Assembly (NCBI GenBank): GCA_030849075.1
Contig: JASAOO010003352.1
Span: forward strand, 1-45,760
DNA: 45,760 nt
Direction of reading: 5' to 3'
From: Zelonia costaricensis
Taxonomy: Eukaryota; Euglenozoa; Kinetoplastea; Trypanosomatida; Trypanosomatidae
Shown one piece after another: positions 8,618-17,143 of this stretch. Position 1 is the stretch's first letter, and the number at the start of each line of letters is the position of its first letter. The position numbers and the translations under genes were made by a program. The notes under the pieces are model-generated. The model ran no database searches and was not told the origin of the DNA. It saw only the letters and a list, made by a program, of their open reading frames with translations.

Positions 8618-10843
8618 TCACGCCTCAGCCTCCACCTCGTCACGGCGGGCCTTGGCGTCGTACAGGGGCTGCAGCTCCGGCCGCGGCTCGAGCGCCGGCG
8701 GCGGCGGCGTGGGTGGCCGCTGCGGCGCGACCGTCGCGCGTGGCAGCGTCTGCGCCGCCCGCCGCTGCAGTGCCTGCGCAGCCGCCAGCACCGTCATGGC
8801 GTCTGTCGAGGCCGCCGCGACATCCGGCAGCGGCACGGCCACGTACGTCGTCGCCGTCGGTGTCGCCGGCGCGAGGCGAGCGAGCTTGTCGCTGAGCTGC
8901 GCCATGGCGACGGGGTGCACCGACTGCGCGTAGAGCCACACGGACTCCTCGGCGTTGCCCTCGAGCGGGTTGCACGGCATGGCCGGCACGAGGAGAGCCA
9001 TGGTGCCAGTGGAGCCGAGCTCCAGCCGCAGCGCCGGCCCCACCGCCTCGACCACCGCGCCGTCGACGGAGGCGTCGTCGTTGACGCGGATCGCCGGCAG
9101 ACGGACCTGCTGGTGCTGCGCATCCGGGCTCGCGCTCTGCAGCGACTTCTCCAGAACGACCATCGCCGGCCCCGCCGCGGCACCCGCCGCCTCGAGCAGG
9201 ATGAGGAGACGCGTGACGGCCGGCTTCAGCGTGATCACCTCCGCCGCGAGGTGCACGCGCTTCCCGACCTTGTCCACGAGGATCGGGAGGATGGACACCT
9301 CCGCGAGGGTGTCCGGCTCCACGGCGTCGTAGCGCACGCCCCGCACCTCTACCGCAGTCAGCTCCACCGCGGCGGCGGCCTGCGTCGACGTCGACGTCGC
9401 CGACGGGGCGAGCGCGGGGACCCAGCGCAGGAGCGGCGCGAAGTTCGCGATCTTGACGAGGTCCGTCAGCGTCTGCCCCACGCACCCCGCCGCAAACTCC
9501 ATCGGCACCCGCGTCGCCCCGCTGTGGGGCTGCGCCGGCACCACGAGCTCCACGCGGGGCACCATGCGGGCCGCCGCCTTCACCGTCGCCGGCACCCACG
9601 ACGTACCGTTGGCCGAGTACGTGCCCGCCTGCTGGAATGTGCCGCCCAGCAGCCCGCACCGGTGCACAAACACTCCGGCGCCGACCGGGACGTCCTTCTC
9701 GAAGTTGCCGATGTACCGCACCGTGCCCGACGCGAGCCGCCACTCGCCCGAGACGAAGGCGTTGTGCTGGAAGGTGCCCACAAAGGCGGAGCCGTCCATC
9801 AGGTGGTACGTCCCGTGGCCGTGCTTCTCGTCCCGCACCCAGGCCCCGTCGTAGCTGCTGCCGTCGGCGTACACGTAGCGGCCCTCGCCGCTGCGCGTGC
9901 CGCGCACCCAGCGGCCGAGGTAGCGGGAGCCGTCGGGGTAGACCATGCGGCCGTAGCCGTGCCGCAGGTTGCGGCTCCACTGCCCGCAGTACACCGCCCC
10001 CGTCTTGGACCACCAGTACACCCCCTGCCCCTCCCGCGCGTTCTCGGCGTACTCGCCGGCGTAGCAGTCGCCGTTTGGAAACAGCGTCTGGCCAAGTCCC
10101 TGCTTCGTTCCATCCGGCAGCCGCGGCCCCACAAAGACGCCGAGCTCGCCGATCCGCTTCACCACGCCCACACCGCCGTCGCCCCACTCGCCGTGGTAGT
10201 CCTCCAGCGTGTCGTAGACGAGCTCCTCCGGCATCGGCTCCGCCTCTTCCTCCTCGTCCTCCTCGCCCATGTCGTCCTCGTCCTCGTCCACGTCGTTGTT
10301 GTCGCTCGCCATGGCCCGCTCCGCCAGCCGCTTTGCCTTGGCGTTCTCGCGCTGCCTCTGCCGCTCCGCGACCTCGGCCGCGGTGGGCAGCTCCGCCCGC
10401 ATCTCGGCCCAGCGGTCGTAGACGACGATCTCGGCCGACTCCGCATCGAACGCGAAGGCGCCGCGCTTCAGTCGCTTGACGAGGTACTCGACAAGCATGT
10501 AGTGGCGATGCAGCGTGGCCCACTGCAGCAGCGTTTGCCGCGTCACCGGGTCCCTCTCGAGCAGCAGCGCCTGCACCTCCTCCTCCTCCTCCATGTCATT
10601 GAGAAAGCGCAGGAGGCGGCCGAGGCGGGGGGCCGAGCGGGAGAGCTTCACGTAGTCTGCGGGGCGGCCCGCACCTGCGCCGCCACCCGTGGCCCCGCCG
10701 CCCGCTTCGAGCGCGTCGCCGTCGACCAGGTCCTCCTCCTCCTCCTCCTCCGCCTCATCCTCGGCGGGGCGGTTGTGGGCGGGGTGGATGAACTGCCACA
10801 GCTGCGGCAGCTCCACCGCCACCTCGCTCCCGGCGTCCGACAT
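8618..10843 (-). CDS. MORN-repeat protein with ankyrin-like N-terminal segment
   Basis: This is a 741-residue protein. Residues 1-65 are acidic and Gly/Ala-rich. Residues about 98-127 (TRQTLLQWATLHRHYMLVEY and flanks) resemble one ankyrin-type helix pair. A second very acidic stretch covers about 184-202. From about 250 to 400 there are at least five MORN units with the expected YxGxw...GxGxxxxxdG spacing (YAGEYAENAREGQGVYW, YCGQWSRNLRHGYGRM, YLGRWVRGTRSGEGRY, YDGAWVRDEKHGHGTY, FVGTFQHNAFVSGEWRL). The C-terminal 330 residues are Ala/Val-rich with no recognised domain. MORN proteins in flagellates often act in the axoneme or membrane-associated cytoskeleton, so a structural role is inferred only. 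Met at 10843 is chosen over upstream in-frame codons, which lie in the G-run/N region. Confidence 0.85.
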   Translation of the reverse strand: MSDAGSEVAVELPQLWQFIHPAHNRPAEDEAEEEEEEDLVDGDALEAGGGATGGGAGAGRPADYVKLSRSAPRLGRLLRFLNDMEEEEEVQALLLERDPVTRQTLLQWATLHRHYMLVEYLVKRLKRGAFAFDAESAEIVVYDRWAEMRAELPTAAEVAERQRQRENAKAKRLAERAMASDNNDVDEDEDDMGEEDEEEEAEPMPEELVYDTLEDYHGEWGDGGVGVVKRIGELGVFVGPRLPDGTKQGLGQTLFPNGDCYAGEYAENAREGQGVYWWSKTGAVYCGQWSRNLRHGYGRMVYPDGSRYLGRWVRGTRSGEGRYVYADGSSYDGAWVRDEKHGHGTYHLMDGSAFVGTFQHNAFVSGEWRLASGTVRYIGNFEKDVPVGAGVFVHRCGLLGGTFQQAGTYSANGTSWVPATVKAAARMVPRVELVVPAQPHSGATRVPMEFAAGCVGQTLTDLVKIANFAPLLRWVPALAPSATSTSTQAAAAVELTAVEVRGVRYDAVEPDTLAEVSILPILVDKVGKRVHLAAEVITLKPAVTRLLILLEAAGAAAGPAMVVLEKSLQSASPDAQHQQVRLPAIRVNDDASVDGAVVEAVGPALRLELGSTGTMALLVPAMPCNPLEGNAEESVWLYAQSVHPVAMAQLSDKLARLAPATPTATTYVAVPLPDVAAASTDAMTVLAAAQALQRRAAQTLPRATVAPQRPPTPPPPALEPRPELQPLYDAKARRDEVEAEA

Positions 10844-11882
10844 GGTCGTGTGCAGCGTGGGTGTGTATGTGGGTGTGTGGTGTGTGCGTTTGTGTGCGCT
10901 TCCTCTACTATCTCTTGGGTGGGGTACTCTCGTGAGAGTTGATGCGGGGGGGGGGGGGGGGGGGGCCGCGGTGGCGATNACAACGCGAGAGCAGCGCGCT
11001 GTGGAGGAGTGGAGGGAGAGAGGGAGGGACGGAGACGAGGGAGGGGACAGTGGGCGGCGGGTCGCGCAGGACATGCGGAAGTCGTTTCACGCACACGCGC
11101 CGTGTGTGTCGCTGATGTTTGTTTTTTTGGGGGAGTGGACAGGCGAGTGTGAAGGATCTCACGAGAGTGAGACGCTGCAGCGGCGTTCGCTGCGGCCTCC
11201 TCCCTGACGGTCCGACCATCACTACCACACCACCAGGCGCTTCCCCCCCCCCTGCCCCTTTCTCTTCACGCACAGGGCCCGCGACGAGGGCGGTGCACCC
11301 CACCACCCACACCGACGCAGCAGCGGAGGAAGCGACGAGGGGCTCGAAGGGAAACTCACCACACCCATCGACTCCGCCAGCGGATGCGTGTGTGTCTGTG
11401 TGTGCGGATGTGCGTGTGTGCGCGCAGGTGTGCGACGGGGCGAGAGAGAGGGAGGGAGAGAGCGGCAGTCTGGGTGGCCGTGGCGCTCCTCCTCGGCGCC
11501 GACGCTGCTGTCCTTCTTCCCTCTTCCGCTTCTGCTGTGATGCGTCCCCTGTCACCCTCGTCGAAGGTGCGTTAGGGGGGGGGGACGGAGGGACGGCACG
11601 CGCGGACGCGACACGCCAGTGCCGTGCGACAAGGCCTACATGGGCAAACGTCTATGCACACATTCGCACACGAAAAAAGGACAACGAGGAAACCGGAGAA
11701 CCCACGCCGCGTGGGTGGCCAAGGCGACGGGCGGGGGGGATGGCCCATGCGGAAGGAAACTGCTCACAGTGTGTGTTGCGCGGGGGGGGGGGGAGGGGGG
11801 ATGGGTGGGGGGAGCGGTCGGCCTCAGAGGCCCACGAGAGAGCAACGGCCCCCCCCCGCCTCCCTCCAAGTGAAAGGGAGGC

Positions 11883-11920
<38 letters not shown>

Positions 11921-12548
11921 AGCACACACACAAACACAAGCACACGATCGAGTGGCGGAACCGGGAAGAGAGAAAGAGGGGGGAAGGGGTACATCACATA
12001 GGAGGAAGGCGGCACAGACACACACACACAAACACACACAGGTATGCGCAACGTGCAAAGACGTAAAGCGAAGAGAAGAAAAACAAGTCGGACGGTCTGG
12101 GACCCACGCACACACACACACACGCACATACGAGGACATACGCCACCGCCACACAAGTCACACATGCAGGGGCATGGTCCACTAGAGGAGAGAGGGAGGG
12201 GAGAGCACAAAGGGGGGCACCAACAGCGAGAGAGGGGGTGGGGGTGGGGGCAGGGGTGCAGGAGCCGGACGCTTGGTTCATGTCGACCAGCTCAACGAGG
12301 CACCCACCCACACAGGCGCGCCCACACACACACATACATACAGCACCTTGTGGGTCCCCCCTCCCCCTCCCTCTCCCGCTTCCGAAGCGCCGCCGACTTA
12401 CCTCCACGCCGAGCCCGCCCGCACACCGCCATAAAACAAGAGAGAGAGAAGAGGAGGTGTGTGTGGGTGTGGGTGCGTGTGTGTGTGTGTGGTTCAGTGG
12501 TGCATCACTGCCGGAGCGCAAGAAAGAGACAGACTGGGGCAGAGACGC
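10844..12548. other. Intergenic region with G20 run, single-N gap and CA repeats
   Basis: This 1.7-kb spacer lies between the lectin stop and the MORN start. A run of 20 G (10946-10965) is followed by a single N at 10979. A long CA-rich stretch covers about 11883-11942, with further CA tracts near 12016-12040, 12110-12125 and 12328-12340, and GT near 12459-12492. The open frames are low complexity. No gene was recognised. Confidence 0.6.
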
Positions 12549-14087
12549 TTACTCCGGCCTCTCCGGGATCTGCCGTGAGTAGTGCATGCGCTCCCGCTTG
12601 TCCGCCTCGAAGTCGAAGTGCTCCAGGGGGATCGTCTTGGAGTAGCCCATCGCCTTGGCATCGAGGCCAAGCTCACGCAGTTCGAACTTCAGAACATCGT
12701 GCACGTCGACGTGCGTGTACGCCTCCTTCTCGGTCTGGTGGAAGACACTGCGCAGCGGGCGGCGCTTACGATCCTTGGCCGGCCGGTGGCCCGTGCTGGC
12801 GGACACCCCGAAGTGGTAGCGCTGCGGCAGCTCGATGGGGAACACCTCACCGCACATCGTCTCCGTGTACGTGCGCACCACCTCCACCTCGTCCGTCGGG
12901 TTGCCCTTCACGTCCTTGGCGACTGCCACCTCGCGCCGCGAGACATCCTCGCGGCGGACGATCACCGTCAGCTTCTTCTTGTAGTAGCGCACCACCAGCT
13001 CCAGCGGCTCCTCCGCGGCGGTCTTGGCCTTGGTCGCCTCGTCCATCAAGTGCGCCTTGGGGTCGTACGGCTTCGTGCCCCTCTGCCGGAAGTCGTACGT
13101 GCAGCGCAGCACGTCCGGCGACTGGCGGAAGTTGTCCCGCGTCGACTGGAAGTTGTTCACCACCGCCGCGCCGGACCCGACGCTGTGGTTGGGCAGGTTC
13201 AGCAGGAGGTAGATGCTCGTCTGGTGATGGTGGTGCTCCACGGCGTCGCCCTGCTTCGCGTGCTCGGCGAGGTGCGTCTTCTCGTCACCGACGGAGTCGA
13301 GGATGATGCCGAAGCCCTTGTTGAAGTCGGAGAACTTGACCCCCATAATTCGCGGCTCCTTCTCCGAGTCGTCGACGGAGGTGCCACGCTTGAAGAGGCG
13401 CTTGAAGAGCTGCTCGCGCTTCCGCGACTTCGCCGCCTGCCGCTCTGCCGCCGCCCGCCGCTCCTCCTTCTCCCGCTCCGTCAAGTCGTCCTCGTCCACC
13501 TCGTCGTTCTCGTCCTCGTCGGCGCCGTCGTTCAGCAGAAAGTCCGCGACACGCCACGGGTTCTCGGCGTCGAGTATCTCGTCCTGCAGCTCAGGGCTGA
13601 TGGACTTGCTGTACTTGACGACGTGCTGGTGGTCGTCGCCGATGGGCTGGTCGAGGTACCAGAACGCCATGCCGTCGCCGCCCTGGTAGTGGGGGCCGTC
13701 GCCGTTCATGTCCGCCGCCGGTGGTGGCGGGCGAATCGAGAAGCGAATCCGCGCCTCCCAGTTGTCGTGGTCGAGCGGTGCCGTGTTGAAGGCGAAGCCG
13801 TGGTCGTCAAGGTCGTTCGTCGTGAGACGCAGAAACCGCTCGTTCGCCACGGCCGACCCGCCGATCATGAAGTGCGGCACGCCCTCCTCCCACCAATCAT
13901 TCACGAGCGGCTCCTGGAAGCTGTGCTCGTGCAGCAGCGGGCCCCGCATCACCCCAGCAGGCAGGTCATCGCCGGCCTTGCCGGGTGCCGCACTCGCGGC
14001 TACAGCAGCGCGGCCCGGAGTGGCGACGCCGCACAGCAGCGCAGCCAACAGCAGCACGGTCGCTGCGCGCCGGATGCGTGCCGCCAT
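12549..14087 (-). CDS. Secreted/ER L-type (legume-like) lectin
   Basis: This 512-residue protein is related to the ERGIC-53/VIP36 lectin fold that binds high-mannose glycoproteins in the early secretory pathway. Met at 14087 opens a clear signal peptide (MAARIRRAATVLLLAALLCG, cleavage probably near Ala28-Ala33). The lectin domain starts with LLHEHSFQEPLV (51-62) and shows GDGMAFWYLDQP (137-148) and GVKFSDFNKGFGIILDS (249-265), the two hallmark blocks. Between them about 95 residues are inserted, first acidic (about 188-202) then basic. No transmembrane segment or KKxx/KDEL-type tail is visible at the C-terminus, unlike ERGIC-53, so the protein is probably luminal or secreted. An earlier in-frame Met adds only six residues. 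The family call is solid; sugar specificity is unknown. Confidence 0.85.
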   Translation of the reverse strand: MAARIRRAATVLLLAALLCGVATPGRAAVAASAAPGKAGDDLPAGVMRGPLLHEHSFQEPLVNDWWEEGVPHFMIGGSAVANERFLRLTTNDLDDHGFAFNTAPLDHDNWEARIRFSIRPPPPAADMNGDGPHYQGGDGMAFWYLDQPIGDDHQHVVKYSKSISPELQDEILDAENPWRVADFLLNDGADEDENDEVDEDDLTEREKEERRAAAERQAAKSRKREQLFKRLFKRGTSVDDSEKEPRIMGVKFSDFNKGFGIILDSVGDEKTHLAEHAKQGDAVEHHHHQTSIYLLLNLPNHSVGSGAAVVNNFQSTRDNFRQSPDVLRCTYDFRQRGTKPYDPKAHLMDEATKAKTAAEEPLELVVRYYKKKLTVIVRREDVSRREVAVAKDVKGNPTDEVEVVRTYTETMCGEVFPIELPQRYHFGVSASTGHRPAKDRKRRPLRSVFHQTEKEAYTHVDVHDVLKFELRELGLDAKAMGYSKTIPLEHFDFEADKRERMHYSRQIPERPE

Positions 14088-14985
14088 GGTTGAGTGTTGC
14101 AGCAAGTTGACAAGGGAGTGAGCCGTGTGGAGAGGGGAGGGGAGGGGGCGTAGAACAAGCCGCCGTCCTGTCGTGCGCTGTGCAGAGAGGAGCTGCGAGG
14201 GAGATGAAAGCTAAAGTGGGAAGTTATGAATGCGAGTGAAGGGGACCACCGACTCGCTACTTGTATGGTTGCGGGAAGGTGTACGGTTTGCGATCGCGGA
14301 AGGGCTGTGCAGAAAGAAAAACACCACGGAAAAGGGAAGCAAGCGTATTCGACTCTGCCGAAACACGCGGTCGTGGAGTGGATTGACCAGAAAGAATTTC
14401 AAAGTCTCTGTACAAGAGCGCACGCATTAACACCCCCTGCAGTGCTCATCTCCCGCAGAGGCTGCTTTTCGCCGTCTCTACGGTCGCGATGGTAAGGACG
14501 GGGCTGTAAGACTTGCCCGCAAGGTTGCACACACACGCACGTGAGCCTCACGGATGAAATCCACGGCCATCATTTCCCTTGTCTTGTTGAGGTCAACAAG
14601 GCGCGCAGGCTTTTGTAGCCCGTGTGCAGCGCATCGGTCCTCGTTTTTTTTTTCCTTTGCTTCGTCCGGTAAACAGGTTTGGAGTTGGCGGGGCGTCCGC
14701 GTGCATCTGTGTTCCACAAACTGCACACCTACACACCCACACAGGCCCCCGCGCACGACACCGACACACACCTGCACACCTCGTGCCGGTGCGTGCGTGG
14801 GTGCCGGTTCGTTGATATCCCACCGTGTGTGTGTGCCAAACCAAGCAATGCGCTGGCAAGAGTTCAACGGGAAGAGCAACAGCGGGGCAGGCTACATTTC
14901 TTTTGTGTACTCAAAGCGAGCACAGACACAAGAAGGAAAGAAAAAGGAGAAAGCACGCGCGCGAGGGAAAATGGACGGCAGCATC
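14088..14985. other. Intergenic region between lectin and AFG1
   Basis: This 0.9-kb spacer is less repetitive than those further left. A purine tract on the plus strand (about 14131-14150) is the likely sense polypyrimidine tract for lectin trans-splicing. Short CA-rich stretches occur near 14725-14780. No gene was seen. Confidence 0.6.
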
Positions 14986-16422
14986 TCACCGGGTGGACAA
15001 GTCCACGTCCTGCTGCTCGTGGGGAGCCTCGAGGTACTCTTTTGTGCGCATCTCGAACAAGCGCGACACGCAGCGGTCCATCTGAAACGCGCTGTCGTCG
15101 TGGTCCATGAGCTTCTTGCCGCTCTCCCGCTCGAACTCCGTCATCTGGTCGAAGCGCTGCTCACCAGCCGCAAGGCTGTCTGCGGACACCTCCTTCGGCG
15201 CTTGCAGCAGCGGCGGCTCCACCGCGGCGTAGACCATTACCTTGCACCTGTGGTCGTAGAGAGTGTCAATGAGCAGCAGAAACCGATTCTTGACGTCGTT
15301 GTTTTCATACGGGAACTGTGGCACGCCGTTGATGAACACGGTGTGGAACGTCTTAGCGATCACGTCGTAGTCCGCCGTCGACTTCTCGCCGCCGCACAGC
15401 TCAAAAAAGTGGAAGTAGCAGACCCCGCCGCACGAGCGCGGCACATTCACGTCACGCCCAAACACCTCCAGCTTCCGCCCCGTCGCCGGCATCCCCTTGC
15501 ACATCTCGAGGAACAGCTTCTCGAATTTGGCCTCGTTCTCAGAACTCATCGGGGTGAGGTAGGTGTCCGCCTGGTGGCCCAGGAGGCGGTGGTCGACGTT
15601 GCTCTTCATGTGGTGAATGAGGCACTGCTTCTTGACGAGCTCGATAAAGGGCAGAAAGCCGCCGCGGTTCAGGCCGCCCTTGTACAGGTCGTCCGGTGGG
15701 CGATTCGACGTGAAGATGACGACGAGGCCGATCTTATAGAAGGAGTGGAAGAGACGCTTCAGAATCATCGCGTGCGCCACGTCGGACACAGCCACCTCGT
15801 CGAAGCAGAGCAGCTCCACGTCGCTTATCATGCGCTGCGCGACCTCGTCAAAAAGGTTGATTTCAGCGTCCGGGGTGCGGCGGCGGTCGTCGCTCGTGTT
15901 GTAGCTCATCATGTTCTTGCGATTCGCCGGGTCTTGCATCTCCTCCTTCGACTTGAAGCGGATGGAGTTGGAGGTTTTCTGGACGTCGAGCATGAACTGG
16001 TGGAAGTGAAGGCGCCGCTTGCGAATCTCGGTTGGCGCGTTGTCGTACAGCAGGTCCATCAGCATCGTCTTGCCGCACCCCACGCCTCCCCAGACGTAGA
16101 GTCCCTTGACGTGCGACAGGGGATGGTATGCAACATTGTCGTCCTCGCTGAGCGCCTGCTCCACCTTCTTCTCCTGTTCACGGCGGAGGAAGAAGGACGG
16201 GATGATGCCCAGGCGGTTCTGCGGGCGGAGCTCCACCTGGCGCTTTGGCACCGCAATTCGCTTGCTCTCCTTGGTATACTTGACGAGGTCGTCGTAAAGC
16301 CGGTCAAAGACAGGCAAGGCGCTCACCTGGTTCTGGTCATTCGAAATCTCGCCGCGCGCCACAAGCTGCCGGTAGGCATCCGACGGACGCAGGGAGAACA
16401 GCAGCGATGCCCGCCGGAGCAT
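14986..16422 (-). CDS. AFG1: AFG1/LACE1-like mitochondrial AAA+ ATPase
   Basis: This 478-residue ATPase matches the AFG1/LACE1 (bacterial ZapE) family, which acts in turnover of mitochondrially encoded or unfolded inner-membrane proteins. Visible motifs are Walker A GGVGCGKT (112-119), Walker B ELLCFDEVAVSD (203-214), sensor-1 FTSN (237-240) and the family block RPPDDLYKGGLNR (241-253), which carries the likely arginine finger. The N-terminus MLRRASLLFSLRPSDAYR is basic and hydroxylated, compatible with a mitochondrial presequence. Length is near the usual 450-480. A sense T12 tract and first AG lie about 30 bases upstream of the ATG, supporting this start. Confidence 0.92.
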   Translation of the reverse strand: MLRRASLLFSLRPSDAYRQLVARGEISNDQNQVSALPVFDRLYDDLVKYTKESKRIAVPKRQVELRPQNRLGIIPSFFLRREQEKKVEQALSEDDNVAYHPLSHVKGLYVWGGVGCGKTMLMDLLYDNAPTEIRKRRLHFHQFMLDVQKTSNSIRFKSKEEMQDPANRKNMMSYNTSDDRRRTPDAEINLFDEVAQRMISDVELLCFDEVAVSDVAHAMILKRLFHSFYKIGLVVIFTSNRPPDDLYKGGLNRGGFLPFIELVKKQCLIHHMKSNVDHRLLGHQADTYLTPMSSENEAKFEKLFLEMCKGMPATGRKLEVFGRDVNVPRSCGGVCYFHFFELCGGEKSTADYDVIAKTFHTVFINGVPQFPYENNDVKNRFLLLIDTLYDHRCKVMVYAAVEPPLLQAPKEVSADSLAAGEQRFDQMTEFERESGKKLMDHDDSAFQMDRCVSRLFEMRTKEYLEAPHEQQDVDLSTR

Positions 16423-17143
16423 TACAGCTGCAGTTTCACAAGAGTCAAATACTAGAAGAACGAGGTAGCGCGTTGAAAAAAAAAAAAGACCGCGTCTGAA
16501 AGCACAGCACCGCGGCGATTCTTCAGAGCGGAAAAAAGGCCCGCGTTTTCCAAGAAGCGAACGGGATTGTGGGTGTACATTTAGGATGCAGCAAGGTGGG
16601 GGAGAGAGTCGGAGTGGCGGTGCGACGAAAAACGCGAATTGTCATGTTTGCGTCCAGTGAGGTGCAACGAAGCTTGGCCGACACCTCGATGGTTTGCGCC
16701 AGCTCTTGTTCCCCGCAAACAGCGCGCTGCAGCTGCGCCACCAGGAAGCAAAACCCCCAGTAATTGCGGAGAAACTGAGCAGAGAGGATGGCGAGAGCAA
16801 AATCTCAGTTTTTACCTTTCTTTCATACTGCTGAAGACGCGCAAGGAATAAGCTGAAGAGCTTGAGGAGGAGGTCGTAAACGATACAATGTCTATGGTTG
16901 CACCACGCCGGAAAAGCGGAAGGAAAGAAAACCCAGGCACCCGGGGTGTCCACGCATACTCTTTTTTTTTCTTTTCTTCGGAAGGGAACAACTCCCAGCG
17001 AGAAAAAATGGGGCAGCGCAGGTGCGCTCTCCCGTCACGAAAAACGCACAGAGAAGCGAGGTGATGTAAACAGAAAAAAAAAAAGACTGCGCTAGAGCTG
17101 CGCCAAGGAGACAATAGGCGGCGAGAAGCGATGAAACGTCATC
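16423..17143. other. Intergenic region between AFG1 and the coiled-coil gene
   Basis: This 0.7-kb spacer is lower in GC than the left-hand spacers. It has A runs at 16476-16487, about 16970 (T run) and 17073-17084, and no CA microsatellite. No gene was seen. Confidence 0.6.
16452..16487 (-). promoter_or_regulatory. Trans-splice acceptor of AFG1 (T12 tract + AG)
   Basis: On the sense strand a run of 12 T (16476-16487) is followed by the first AG at 16453-16452, 30 bases before the AFG1 ATG. This is the usual spacing of a spliced-leader acceptor in trypanosomatids. The exact AG is inferred. Confidence 0.65.

Noticed and set aside
8558..10942. Open frame of 794 codons on the plus strand opposite the MORN gene
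   Set aside because: It is the antisense shadow of a GC-rich gene; its translation is Arg/His/Leu-rich without domains, while the minus strand encodes MORN repeats.
12582..14093. Open frame of 503 codons on the plus strand opposite the lectin gene
   Set aside because: Antisense shadow of the lectin coding sequence; no domain, composition dictated by the other strand.
14554..16455. Open frame of 633 codons on the plus strand opposite AFG1
   Set aside because: Antisense shadow. The minus strand holds the Walker motifs, and the plus-strand translation is leucine/histidine/valine-rich without a domain.
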